DNA from: GCA-003244245 sp052390115
GTDB taxonomy: Bacteria; Actinomycetota; Actinomycetes; Mycobacteriales; Pseudonocardiaceae
Length of the DNA: 64,000 nucleotides
Assembly: GCA_052390115.1 (NCBI GenBank)
Contig: JBQTHE010000006.1
Location: forward strand, 10,698 to 74,697
Direction: 5' to 3'
Made by a program: the position numbers and the translations under genes. The notes below the pieces were generated by a model that was given only the letters and a program-made list of their open reading frames with translations, was not told the origin of the DNA and searched no databases. Positions 34,788-43,559 of this stretch are shown here, in pieces; position 1 is the stretch's first letter, and every line of letters starts with the position of its first letter.

Positions 34788-34825
34788 TTAACCAGTGGTG
34801 AATTCATTGCACGACCATTGGTTAA
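34788..34825. promoter_or_regulatory. Inverted repeat in XRE / Cys-protein divergent promoter
   Basis: TTAACCAGTGG (34788-34798) and CCATTGGTTAA (34815-34825) match 10 of 11 positions as inverted repeats in an unusually AT-rich island; the likely operator of the DUF5753 regulator. Confidence 0.55.
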
Positions 34826-34882
34826 CCGGTTACCTGATCATCGGCGGGGCAGCGGACCTCGCCCGATCTTGGGAGGTATCCG

Positions 34883-35203
34883 GTGAGCACACCCTCACCA
34901 GCACTCGCCGAAGCAAGTCACCTGCTGCACGAGGATCTCTACAACCACCTGCACGAGGCGGAATACCTGGCGGAACAAGACGGCGAGTGGTCCACGGACG
35001 ACAGAGAAACGGCGCGCAAGCTGATCGGCGATCTCGTGCTGGTCATCCGCGGGTTGGTGGGCGAGCACAGGCTACAGAGCAGCGGTAACTGCCAGACCTG
35101 TCCGTCGGCGTGGCCCTGCCCGGTGGTGACGACCATCCACGCATTGGTGAAGGACCCGCAACGCCAGTTCGTCGCGCTAGTCCTTCGGGCAAGGGATGAG
35201 TGA
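34883..35203 (+). CDS. Small acidic protein with C-terminal Cys cluster
   Basis: 106 residues. Helical N-terminal part (ALAEASHLLHEDLYNHLHEA), WSTDDRETARKLIGDLVLVI, then SGNCQTCPSAWPCPVVTTIH with a CxxC...C pattern that could bind zinc or a cluster. GTG 34883 has GGGAGGT 8 nt upstream. Divergent from the XRE-DUF397 pair; this type of gene is often a neighbour of such pairs, so it is a plausible target. Function unknown. Confidence 0.75.
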   Translation: MSTPSPALAEASHLLHEDLYNHLHEAEYLAEQDGEWSTDDRETARKLIGDLVLVIRGLVGEHRLQSSGNCQTCPSAWPCPVVTTIHALVKDPQRQFVALVLRARDE

Positions 35204-35217
35204 TCGCCCAGATCGGC

Positions 35218-38200
35218 TCACCGGAAGTCGCGGGAGTTCGAGCGCACCCGCATGTCCAGTGGTGCGGCGTGCTCGGCCAGCACGTTGATCACCCCCTCGG
35301 CGATCTGCAGCCAGCCCCGGAGCAGCAGCGCCGGGCAGGCCCGCACGACGGTGCGATACCGGACCCAGAAGCCCGGTGAGCAGATCACGTTCACCATGCC
35401 GGTCTCGTCCTCCAGGTTGAGGAAGGTGACCCCGCCCGCAGTGGCCGGGCGTTGCCGGTGGGTCACCGCGCCGCCGACCAGCACCCGCTCACCGTCGCCG
35501 CGGTCCCCCAGGTCGGCGGCGGGCACCACGCCCAGCTCGGCCAGCTCAGCCCGGAGGAACTGGGTGGGGAAGCTGCCTGGCGAGACCCCGGTGGCCCACA
35601 CGTCGGCCGCGGCAAGTTCCAGCGCGCTCATCCCGGGCAGCGCGGGCGCGGCGGCCCCCACCGCGGTGCCCGGCAGCCGATCCGGCCGCTCGGCGGCCAC
35701 CGCTCCGGCAGACCACAGTGCTTGGCGGCGATGCGGGGTCAACCGGTCGAACACCCCACCAGTGGCCAGCGCCTCGGCCTGAGCGGTGGTCAATCCCACC
35801 CGGTGCGCGACGTCGGCGATGCTGCGGTAATAGCCGCGCGCTTGCCGCTCCTCGACCAGCCGGGTGGCCAGCGGCTGGCCCACCGTGCGCACGGTGGCCC
35901 GCCCCAGCCGCACCGCCTGCTCCGGGGCGCCCTCCGCGGCCGGTTCCAGCCCGGCGTGCACCCCGCTGGCATTGACGTCCGGGCCACGCACGGTGACGCC
36001 GTGACGCCGGGCGTCAGCGATCAGTGACTGCGGGGAGTAGAAGCCCATCGGCTGGGCTTGCAGCAGGGCGGCGCAGAACGCGGCCGGGTAGTAGTGCTTG
36101 AACCAGGCGCTGTAGTAGACCAGCGAAGCGAAGCTGATCGAGTGGCTTTCCGGGAAGCCGAAGTTGGCGAAGGCCAGCAGCTTGCCGTAGATCTTCTCGG
36201 CGAGCTCGCCGGTGATCCCGTGCCGGGCCATGCCGGCGAACAGCCGCTCGCGCAGCCGCTCCATCCGCTCGGTGGACCGTTTGGCGCCCATCGCGCGGCG
36301 CAGCTCGTCGGCCTCGGCGGCGGAGAAGTCGGCGACGTCGATGGCCATCTGCATCAACTGCTCCTGGAACAGCGGCACACCCAGCGTCTTGCGCAGCGCG
36401 TTCGCCAGCCGCGGATGGTCGTAGTCCCAGGCCTCCTGGCCGTTGCGGCGCCGGATGTAGGGGTGTACCGAGCCGCCCTGGATCGGGCCGGGGCGGATCA
36501 ACGCGACCTCGACCACCAGGTCGTAGAAGCAGCGTGGCTTCAGCCGGGGCAGGGTGGCCATCTGCGCGCGGGATTCCACCTGGAACACCCCGACCGAATC
36601 GGCCCGGGCGAGCATCTCGTAGACACCCGGATCGGTGGGCTGCAGATCCGCAAGCTGCACCCGGTGCCGGTAGTGCCGGGCGACCAGATCGACCGCGTAG
36701 TGCAACGCGGAAAGCATCCCGAGCCCCAGCAGGTCGAACTTGACCAGACCGGCGGCAGCGCAGTCGTCTTTGTCCCACTGCACCACCGAGCGGTTCTCTC
36801 GCCGCGCCCACTCCACCGGGCAGACCTCGGCCACCGGGCGGGAGCAGATCACCATGCCACCGGAGTGGATGCCCAGGTGCCGGGGGAACCCCTCCAGCTC
36901 GGCGGCCAGCGCCAGCACCGGTTCGGGGATGTCAGTGAGACCTGCTTGCAGGGTCGAACCATCAACACTGTCGGCTCCGGCCGAGCTCAGCGGCCCCCAC
37001 CGGTCGATCTGTTTGCTCCAGGCATCCTGGGTGCCGGTCGAGTAGCCCAGCGCCTTGGCCACGTCCCGCACCGCGGAGCGGGCCCGGTAGGTGATCACGT
37101 TGGCGACCTGGGCGGCGCGGTCGCGGCCGTATCTCCGGTAGACGTACTGGATGGCCTCCTCGCGGCGATCGGACTCGATATCCAGGTCGATGTCGGGGTA
37201 GCCGTCCCGGTCCGGGGCCAGGAACCGCTCGAAGAGCAGATCCATCCCCACCGCGTCGACGTTCGTGATGCCCAGCGCGTAACAGACCGCCGAGTTGGCC
37301 GCTGAGCCGCGGCCCTGGCAGAGGATGCCGGCCCGCCGGCAGAACCCCACAATGTCGTGGACGATGAGGAAATAGCCGGGGAAGTTCTTCTCCGCGATGA
37401 CGGCCAGCTCATGTTCGATCTGGTGGTAGGCGCCGGGACGCTCGTCGTAGCTGCCGTAGCGGGTGACCGCGCCGAGCCAGGTGAGTTCCCGCAGCCAGCC
37501 GGCCTCGGTGTGGCCAGCGGGGACGTCGAACGGCGGCAGGTCCGGCGCCACCAGGTGCAGATCGAAGGCGCACTCCCGGCCCAGCGCGGCGGCCCGCTCG
37601 ACAGCTCCGGGCCAGCGGGCGAACCGGTCGGCCATCTCTTTGCCAGAGCGCAGATGCGCGGTCGCCGCAGCCGGCAACCAGCCGTCCATCTCGTCCAGGC
37701 TGCGCCGGGCCCGGACCGCGGCCAGTGCGGTGGCCAGCCGGTGCCGGGACGGGGTGGCGTAGTGCGCGGCGGTGGTGGCGACGGTGTCCAGCCCAAGTGC
37801 TGCGGCCAGCGCGGCGAGGGCGTCGTTGCGCTCGGTGTCGTCGGCCAGGCCGTGGGCGGTGAGCTCGACGACGACGTGGCCGGAGCCGAACAGCCCGATC
37901 AGACGGCGGAGCTGGGCGGCCGCAGCGTCCGGACCTTCACACTCCAGCGCCCGGCGCACCGCTGCTTTGCGGCAACCGGTCAGCACCACCCAGTGCCCGC
38001 CCGCGGCCGCTGCCACCGCGTCCAGGTCGTAGACCGGCTTACCCTTCTCTCGACCGCGGAGCTGAGCATCGCTGATCACCCGGGACAGCCTGCGGTAACC
38101 CTCGGGATCGCGGGCCAGCACGAGCAGGTGCTCACCCTCCGGGTCTGCTATCCCGTTCTGTGGAGCGGTGAGGCCGAGGCTGAGCTCGGCCCCGAAGATG

Positions 38201-38643
38201 GTCTTGACGCCCAGCTCGCGAGCCGCCTCGGCGAAGCGCACCACCCCGTACATCCCGTCGTGATCAGTGATCGCGATCGCATCCAGGCCCAACCGGGCGG
38301 CCTCCTCGACCAGCTCCTCGGGGTGACTGGCCCCGTCCAGGAAGCTGAAGTTGGAGTGGCAGTGCAGTTCGGCGTAGGGGGTGCGCGGCTGGGCTAGCAC
38401 AGACTGGGCCGGCGCGAATTGGGCCGGCGTTAGCAACGGCGGTGGCTCGTACCGGTCCCGGTGACGTGTCCACGCCGGGCTGTCCCCGCCGTCCCCAGGG
38501 TGCTCCTCGTCACGATGCTGTGACCTGGAACCCGCTGACTCGGACCGCACCGACCCGGTCCGCCCCGACTCGGAACCAGCAGTCCGCCCGGACAGCGCCC
38601 GTTCCAGATCCGCCCACCGCACCGGCGGGTTATTCCAGCCCAT
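35218..38643 (-). CDS. dnaE2: Error-prone DNA polymerase III alpha, DnaE2
   Basis: 1141 residues, DnaE2/ImuC size. Polar N-terminal extension (MGWNNPPVRWADLERALSGR), PHP domain (YAELHCHSNFSFLDGASHPE, AIAITDHDGMYGVVRFAEAA), palm with catalytic acidic motif YPDIDLDIESDRREEAI and GRGSAANSAVCYALGIT, finger region FANFGFPESHSISFASLVYY, C-terminal OB fold (FLNLEDETGMVNVICSP). Catalyses SOS translesion synthesis with ImuA' and ImuB. Begins 9 bases after the HNH stop, so it probably depends on the LexA-box promoter at 40241; no LexA box lies directly before it. Confidence 0.97.
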   Translation of the reverse strand: MGWNNPPVRWADLERALSGRTAGSESGRTGSVRSESAGSRSQHRDEEHPGDGGDSPAWTRHRDRYEPPPLLTPAQFAPAQSVLAQPRTPYAELHCHSNFSFLDGASHPEELVEEAARLGLDAIAITDHDGMYGVVRFAEAARELGVKTIFGAELSLGLTAPQNGIADPEGEHLLVLARDPEGYRRLSRVISDAQLRGREKGKPVYDLDAVAAAAGGHWVVLTGCRKAAVRRALECEGPDAAAAQLRRLIGLFGSGHVVVELTAHGLADDTERNDALAALAAALGLDTVATTAAHYATPSRHRLATALAAVRARRSLDEMDGWLPAAATAHLRSGKEMADRFARWPGAVERAAALGRECAFDLHLVAPDLPPFDVPAGHTEAGWLRELTWLGAVTRYGSYDERPGAYHQIEHELAVIAEKNFPGYFLIVHDIVGFCRRAGILCQGRGSAANSAVCYALGITNVDAVGMDLLFERFLAPDRDGYPDIDLDIESDRREEAIQYVYRRYGRDRAAQVANVITYRARSAVRDVAKALGYSTGTQDAWSKQIDRWGPLSSAGADSVDGSTLQAGLTDIPEPVLALAAELEGFPRHLGIHSGGMVICSRPVAEVCPVEWARRENRSVVQWDKDDCAAAGLVKFDLLGLGMLSALHYAVDLVARHYRHRVQLADLQPTDPGVYEMLARADSVGVFQVESRAQMATLPRLKPRCFYDLVVEVALIRPGPIQGGSVHPYIRRRNGQEAWDYDHPRLANALRKTLGVPLFQEQLMQMAIDVADFSAAEADELRRAMGAKRSTERMERLRERLFAGMARHGITGELAEKIYGKLLAFANFGFPESHSISFASLVYYSAWFKHYYPAAFCAALLQAQPMGFYSPQSLIADARRHGVTVRGPDVNASGVHAGLEPAAEGAPEQAVRLGRATVRTVGQPLATRLVEERQARGYYRSIADVAHRVGLTTAQAEALATGGVFDRLTPHRRQALWSAGAVAAERPDRLPGTAVGAAAPALPGMSALELAAADVWATGVSPGSFPTQFLRAELAELGVVPAADLGDRGDGERVLVGGAVTHRQRPATAGGVTFLNLEDETGMVNVICSPGFWVRYRTVVRACPALLLRGWLQIAEGVINVLAEHAAPLDMRVRSNSRDFR

Positions 38644-38652
38644 GATGTGGCT

Positions 38653-40248
38653 CTAGAAGGGGGGCGGGTCTTCGTCGGGTGGGGGGTGAGGGTCGGGTCG
38701 GTAGTCGTGGGGGTGGCTGGTGTGAGTGTGTCCGGTCGGGTCTGTCCAGATGATGCGGCCGTCGGGGTGTTGATCGACATCCCAACCGGGGGAGTGGGTT
38801 TTAAGTCGGTGGTGGCGGCGGCAACTGGCGTGCAAGTTGTGTTCGCTGGTCGCACCATCGGGATAGGGGATGGTGTGATCGAGGTCGGCGGTGGCGGCGG
38901 GTTGGCCGCAGGTGGGGAATCGGCAGCGCAGGTCGCGAGCGCGGACGAAGTCGGCGAGTCCGGTGGGTGGGGTGTAGGTGGTACGGCCGTAGTCGAGCAG
39001 AGTGCCCGAAGCTGGGTCGGTGAGCAGCCGCCGCCAGGTCCCCTGCGCGGCGATCTCACGGGCCAGACCGGCGGGGATGGGCCCGTGGCCGACCAGCTCG
39101 CTGGGGTAGTCATCTAGCCCGAGCAGCGTGGTGATCGGCACGATTACCGACACCAACGGCTTCCTCGGGCTGGTGCCGCGGCTGGGACCGCAGCGGTGAC
39201 CATTCGAGCCCGTAGCCGCAGGCTCGGTGTGCGGCGTGGCGCTCCCCCTGGCCATAGCGTCGGTAGGCGCGGTTCCGGTAGGCGCGGTTCCGGTAGGCGC
39301 GGTTCCGGTGGAATCGTCGGGGCAGTTGGAGCCGGGGCAGTCGCCATCGCATTGAGGGTCGGGGCAGTCGCCGGTGGCGCCGCAGCGCCGTCCAGTAAGC
39401 AGGTCGACGAGCAGGTCGGCGCGGCGGGCGTCCATCCCCCGGGGATCGTCGCTACCGAGCCCGCGGGCCAGCTCGCAGAGCCGCTGATAGGCCGCGGTGG
39501 CGTCCGGCGCGGACAGCAACGCCCACAGGGAAGCCATCCCGTCCTGGTCCGGGGAGACCACGACCCGCCGGTCGGCGCGCCGGTAGTGGTGGCGTTCGGC
39601 GGCCCCTTCGGGGTCGAGCACCAGCACCGCCCGGGCCAGCGCGGCCCGTAGCTGGGCGATCGTCTGTTGCCCGGCACGGGGCAGCACCCGCGCCTCGAGT
39701 GCACCCCGCTGCTCACGCGGGAGCAGGTAGCTGGTCTCGGTGATCGCCCGCGCCTTCAATGAATCGATCGTCCCGGCCTGCCACGCGGCCAACGTCCCAG
39801 GCAGATCAGCGATCAGCGTCTCAGCCATCACCAGCCGATTGGCCGCGGTCGTGCGCGACAGCCGCAACGCCACCCCGATCTCGTCGGGAGCGAACTCACT
39901 GGCCCGCGACGGGGTATCACATCGGGCCGCCAGCGGGTGATCACCCGGGCGGCGCTGGGCGAACTCCGCCAACAGCCTCGCCTGTCGCGCCAAGGCCCAG
40001 GATGCGGTGCGGTCAAACCCGATGATCGTGTCGATCAGTGCTGCATCGGACAGCCCGGCGGGGTCGGCCGTGCTGTGGTCGAGTTCCAGGGCCAACCACC
40101 CCGACGGCGCGCACTCCGACACTGGAACCGGTGACTCGCCGGTATCCGGCGGCTCAGGGACCTGGTCGAGCCATGCGGGGTCGAACCAGTCCTCCTGGCA
40201 GGGGGCACCCGCGAGAGGTGCATCCTCGGAGTCAACAGTATCGAACAC
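38653..40248 (-). CDS. DUF222-HNH endonuclease (13E12 type)
   Basis: 531 residues from GTG 40248. DUF222 region (LIDTIIGFDRTASWALARQA, LSRTTAANRLVMAETLIADL, KARAITETSYLLPREQRGAL), an acidic GTAPT-repeat linker, then HNH (RDLRCRFPTCGQPAATADLD, HTIPYPDGATSEHNLHASCR, RHHRLK). The same architecture as M. tuberculosis 13E12 proteins, several of which carry LexA sites. The start lies inside a LexA box abutting a GATACT -10, so in-frame GTG 40122 may be the real start. It sits between imuB and dnaE2, 9 bases before dnaE2. Confidence 0.85.
   Translation of the reverse strand: MFDTVDSEDAPLAGAPCQEDWFDPAWLDQVPEPPDTGESPVPVSECAPSGWLALELDHSTADPAGLSDAALIDTIIGFDRTASWALARQARLLAEFAQRRPGDHPLAARCDTPSRASEFAPDEIGVALRLSRTTAANRLVMAETLIADLPGTLAAWQAGTIDSLKARAITETSYLLPREQRGALEARVLPRAGQQTIAQLRAALARAVLVLDPEGAAERHHYRRADRRVVVSPDQDGMASLWALLSAPDATAAYQRLCELARGLGSDDPRGMDARRADLLVDLLTGRRCGATGDCPDPQCDGDCPGSNCPDDSTGTAPTGTAPTGTAPTDAMARGSATPHTEPAATGSNGHRCGPSRGTSPRKPLVSVIVPITTLLGLDDYPSELVGHGPIPAGLAREIAAQGTWRRLLTDPASGTLLDYGRTTYTPPTGLADFVRARDLRCRFPTCGQPAATADLDHTIPYPDGATSEHNLHASCRRHHRLKTHSPGWDVDQHPDGRIIWTDPTGHTHTSHPHDYRPDPHPPPDEDPPPF
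39264..39312. repeat. 15-bp tandem repeat inside the HNH gene
   Basis: Three consecutive copies of GTAGGCGCGGTTCCG encode GTAPT repeats in the linker between DUF222 and HNH domains. The unit is a multiple of three, so copy-number change keeps the frame. Confidence 0.85.
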
Positions 40249-40256
40249 ATGTTCGA
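40241..40256. promoter_or_regulatory. LexA (SOS) box before HNH-dnaE2
   Basis: TCGAACACATGTTCGA, a perfect match to the actinobacterial LexA consensus TCGAAC-N4-GTTCGA. On the minus strand its 3' half runs into GATACT, a -10-like hexamer, so LexA would occlude the promoter of the HNH-dnaE2 unit. Confidence 0.93.
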
Positions 40257-40267
40257 TACTAGCAGAC

Positions 40268-40399
40268 GGGGTGAACCAGGTGTTGGTGGAGTCTCGGCGG
40301 TGCCAGCGACAAACCGCTGCGCCGACCACGCGGCGGCCAGCGCGTCGAGCGCGTCGTCCAGAGCGACACCGGTCGGTGCCGCGGCCAGGCGGACGCGAG
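40268..40399 (-). pseudogene. Possible C-terminal remnant of a DUF429-type gene
   Basis: In the gap between imuB and the HNH LexA box the minus strand reads, in a frame without start, RVRLAAAPTGVALDDALDAL followed by AAAWSAQRFVAGTAET. This resembles the C-terminal helix of DUF429 (predicted nuclease) proteins. No upstream part exists, because imuB occupies that space. It ends just before the LexA box. Confidence 0.4.
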
Positions 40400-41977
40400 C
40401 TACTCGTAGATTCCCTCGACCCGCCAGCGTCCTGTCTCGCAGGCCAGCAACACCGCGAGCGGTTCTGCTGTGCTTCCAATGGGTTCAGCGCCGAGCACCG
40501 CCTGCAGCCGCGCGCAGCGCCGCCCGCCACTGGGCTCCCACCAACGTTCCTCGACCGGCCACGGCCCCGCCCAGGTCAGCACCCGGCGCAGCGGTTGCCC
40601 GTCGATCGCGATGCGATACGGGGCACCGGTGAGCACCCCGCGCCCGCTCACCCCGACGACGCGCCCGGCCTCGTCGAGCACCTCGGCGGGCAGCGGGCAG
40701 GCAGGCACCCGGGACGGGGCTGGCGCGGGCAACCGGCCCGGCCAGGGATGATCCGCAACGCGCGCCGGGACGAGGTCGTCGCCCCACGGCACCAGGCTTA
40801 TCCGGTCGGTGGGGTCCCGGCCGCCGCCGAGCACCCCGGTGAGGACCTCCTCGGGTCCGAGCATCCCCTGTACCCGGACCAGCGCCCGCCCAGCCCGCTC
40901 GTCGTCTTCCCCCGACTCCCCCCACAGCCCGCGCTGCAGCGCCTTCCCGCCGACCACCTCCTCGGGAGTCAGCTGCAGCAGTGTGATGCCCGCACTGGGC
41001 CGAGACCCGCGAGAGGTCAGCCAGCCGTCCAACTGCCAGCGCACCCGATCGGCGATGCCGGATGCCGTCAACGGCTCGGCGCAGCGCCACACCCGGTGCA
41101 GCTCCTCGCCCGCCTCGGTGCGAGCGCTGACGCCGAGCCGGATGCAGGCCAGGCCGCGGGAGGCCAGCGCGGCGTGCAACTGCTCTGCGGGTTCCCGGGA
41201 GGCGAACGCTGCCGCATCGACCCGGTCCACCGGCGGGTCGAGCCGGCGGGTGACGGCGAGGTCGATCGGCGGGCTGCGGCGGGCCAGTGGGCGCTCGTCG
41301 AGCCCCCGGGCGAGCCGGTGCGCGCGCACCCCGGCTGCACCGAACCGGGAGGCGACGTCGTCGACGTGCAGCGCAGCGAACGCACCCAGGGTGCGCAGCC
41401 CCAGCCGGTGCAGCAGGTCCACCAGGGCAGCCCGGTCAATCCCGGTGGCGGCTGGCTGGTGCAGCTCACCGACACCCAGCGGGGCGAGAAAGCCGGCCGA
41501 CCCTCCCGGCGGCACCAGCAAACTCCGATGTGCAGCCAGGGTCGCGGCGAACAGGCCGTCGGCGATGCCGATCTGGCACCGGACCCCGGCCTGCGCAGCG
41601 ACCACGTCGACGATCCGTTCGACCACCGTGGCTTCGCTGCCGAAGTACCGGGTCGGACCGCGGGCCGGCACCGCGACCAGCCCGGGGCGCACCACCTCCA
41701 CGCCGGGCGCCAGGGCCTCGACGGCGGCGACCACCGGCTCGAATGCCCGGGCGTCGCGGTCCGGGTCGTGGGCGAGCACGGCCAACTCCGGGCAACGACC
41801 CTGTGCCTCCCGACGGCGTTGCCCGCGGCGCACCCCGTGCGCCCGGGCCGTCGCCGAGCAGGCCACCACCCGGTTGGCGGCCACGACCGCCAGCGGTGCC
41901 TGCGCGGACAGTCCCTCGGCCGCCGCCACGGCCACCACCGGCCAATCCAGGCACCACACCGCAATCACTCGCAGCAC
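40400..41977 (-). CDS. imuB: Y-family polymerase-like mutasome protein ImuB
   Basis: 525 residues. Y-family fold but with CLDWPVVAVA where active polymerases have the DMDxFFxxVE metal site, the catalytic-dead ImuB pattern. Other landmarks: ANRVVACSATARAHGVRRGQ, LGLRTLGAFAALH (thumb HhH), and a C-terminal extension. ImuB bridges the beta clamp, ImuA' and DnaE2. GTG 41977 is chosen because a GATAAT -10 at the LexA box (41994) would start transcription a few bases before it; ATG 42001 or 42013 would lie upstream. Confidence 0.93.
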   Translation of the reverse strand: MLRVIAVWCLDWPVVAVAAAEGLSAQAPLAVVAANRVVACSATARAHGVRRGQRRREAQGRCPELAVLAHDPDRDARAFEPVVAAVEALAPGVEVVRPGLVAVPARGPTRYFGSEATVVERIVDVVAAQAGVRCQIGIADGLFAATLAAHRSLLVPPGGSAGFLAPLGVGELHQPAATGIDRAALVDLLHRLGLRTLGAFAALHVDDVASRFGAAGVRAHRLARGLDERPLARRSPPIDLAVTRRLDPPVDRVDAAAFASREPAEQLHAALASRGLACIRLGVSARTEAGEELHRVWRCAEPLTASGIADRVRWQLDGWLTSRGSRPSAGITLLQLTPEEVVGGKALQRGLWGESGEDDERAGRALVRVQGMLGPEEVLTGVLGGGRDPTDRISLVPWGDDLVPARVADHPWPGRLPAPAPSRVPACPLPAEVLDEAGRVVGVSGRGVLTGAPYRIAIDGQPLRRVLTWAGPWPVEERWWEPSGGRRCARLQAVLGAEPIGSTAEPLAVLLACETGRWRVEGIYE

Positions 41978-41993
41978 TACCCGGGAGGCATTA

Positions 41994-42009
41994 TCGAACA
42001 TATGTTCGA
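41994..42009. promoter_or_regulatory. LexA (SOS) box of imuB
   Basis: TCGAACATATGTTCGA, perfect LexA consensus and a complete palindrome; followed on the minus strand by GATAAT as -10 box. Confidence 0.95.
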
Positions 42010-42055
42010 GCACTGTTCAAGTGAACCCGTCCGGCCAGCCGCTGTCAACCACGGC

Positions 42056-42700
42056 TTACGGCTCGAGCTCGCGGCGCCGCGGCCGCTTGCCTTTGGCGAG
42101 CCGTCGAGCATCCCGCAAGGGAAGGGCCGCAGCCTCCGGCGGCACCCGGTACACCTCAACCCCACCCATCAGGGAATAGGCCCGCACCCGGACCAGCGGA
42201 GCGCCAGGGCGTGGACGATGGGCGCTGCCGTGGAGGTCGTTGCCGCCGAGGAACGCACCACCACTCAGTTCGACATCCACAGTGTCCGGCAGGTAAATGG
42301 TGTCGCCGCCGCAGAACGCCGTCGCAACGATCGTGATCTCCTCGCCGTCGATCTCCGCACTGCGCAGGTCGATGTCCGAGCCACCGAACACGCTCACCGT
42401 CCGCAGCCGCCTAGCCACCCGCCAGCGGCCCCCGGTGGTCGAGCCCCCGAACACCGACACCAGCCAGCGTCGCGCCGGGCGACGGGTAGGCCGAGGCGTC
42501 CGCTCGGCCGGCAACCTATCGGTAGCACGCTGCAGTTCACCCGAGGTCTGCGCCGCGAGCGCCTGTTGCACCCGGTTCTCGAACTCGGCGAGTGTGAGGT
42601 CACCTGTGCCCACGTGGTCCCGGAGCCGATCCACCGCCCGCTCCCGCTGATCGTCGGTGATCTCCAGCTGCTGTCCGTCGTCAGGCACGGGCTCCTCCAT
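42056..42700 (-). CDS. DUF1707 / LiaF-like C-terminal domain protein
   Basis: 214 residues. N-terminal DUF1707 SHOCT-like helix pair (ITDDQRERAVDRLRDHVGTG, LTLAEFENRVQQALAAQT), then a LiaF-type beta domain (VSVFGGSTTGGRW and VSVFGGSDIDLRSAE, AFCGGDTIYLPD). No membrane segment. Such proteins are widespread cell-envelope-stress regulators of unclear mechanism. It lies between imuA' (34-base gap) and imuB (before the imuB LexA box) on the same strand, so it may be co-induced by DNA damage. Confidence 0.88.
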   Translation of the reverse strand: MEEPVPDDGQQLEITDDQRERAVDRLRDHVGTGDLTLAEFENRVQQALAAQTSGELQRATDRLPAERTPRPTRRPARRWLVSVFGGSTTGGRWRVARRLRTVSVFGGSDIDLRSAEIDGEEITIVATAFCGGDTIYLPDTVDVELSGGAFLGGNDLHGSAHRPRPGAPLVRVRAYSLMGGVEVYRVPPEAAALPLRDARRLAKGKRPRRRELEP

Positions 42701-42734
42701 GTGGACCAGGACGGGAGCGGACGTGCCGTTGTGC

Positions 42735-43505
42735 CTACCCCACGATCCCGACTGCGGCCCCACCATCGTGCACCAGCCAAGCACACTCCCGCAGACGATT
42801 GTCCCCTATGTCCCTTGTCCGAGTCGGAGTGACGAACCCGGCCGCCACCGGGCCACCGGGACCGGGCAGCAGCAGGCGGGCGGCGCGAGGCCGGGCCGCC
42901 GCACCGCGGCCCACCGCGCGCACCACAACCTCGCGGCTGCGCAGCCGCCCGTGCCCAGCCTCGGCGCCGTGCCAGGCCTCGGCCCGGCAGTTCAGCTCGA
43001 GGTCCGCGCCCGGCCATCGACCGAGCGGGAGCAAGACCGACCCGCGCTGCCGCGCCCTGGCAGCCAGGGATCGTCGCGCCCCAGCGGGCATCCGGTCCGC
43101 GCCAGCCACTGCCACCAGACCCACCCCGTCGAGCAGGGCCGCGGCTACCGACGCCGGATCCGGCCCAGGTCGGGGGATCAGCGCCAGCCGCCGCACCACC
43201 ACCCCCGCCTCGGCTGCGGCCAGCACGCCGAGGTCGCCGACGCCGACCACCGCGGCCCAGGCCCCCTGCGCGCTGGCCGCCGCCAGCAACGCCAGCAGCA
43301 GCGCTGTCGAGCCCTGCACCGCGACCACCGACCCCCGGCGCAGCCCACCGCCGGGTAGCAACGACGCGAGCGGCTCGACCACCGGGAACGGCGGCCGGCC
43401 GCCCGGGGCGTCGAGCCGCGCTCTCAGTACCGACGCGGGCGCGACCGGCACCGGACGGTCACTCTCCCGCCGTTGCAGCACCGACGCGACACTCGCACCC
43501 GCCAT
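42735..43505 (-). CDS. Mutasome accessory protein ImuA'
   Basis: 256 residues, weakly RecA/SulA-like: ASLLPGGGLRRGSVVAVQGS at the Walker A place but lacking GKT, VVGVGDLGVLAAAEAGV, LELNCRAEAW and LRSREVVVRAVGRGAA. Size, order and LexA control match ImuA' of M. tuberculosis (Rv3395c), which binds ImuB and is required for DnaE2-dependent mutagenesis. Preceded by a perfect LexA box at 43560. Confidence 0.85.
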   Translation of the reverse strand: MAGASVASVLQRRESDRPVPVAPASVLRARLDAPGGRPPFPVVEPLASLLPGGGLRRGSVVAVQGSTALLLALLAAASAQGAWAAVVGVGDLGVLAAAEAGVVVRRLALIPRPGPDPASVAAALLDGVGLVAVAGADRMPAGARRSLAARARQRGSVLLPLGRWPGADLELNCRAEAWHGAEAGHGRLRSREVVVRAVGRGAAARPRAARLLLPGPGGPVAAGFVTPTRTRDIGDNRLRECAWLVHDGGAAVGIVG

Positions 43506-43559
43506 CCGGCGACCTCCGCACCCAGATCCACTGCGGGGAAGGCAGCGCCAAATGTACTA

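Noticed and set aside
40007..42832. 941-codon plus-strand open frame across the mutasome
   Set aside because: Low-complexity antisense of imuB, DUF1707 and HNH genes; no family resemblance.
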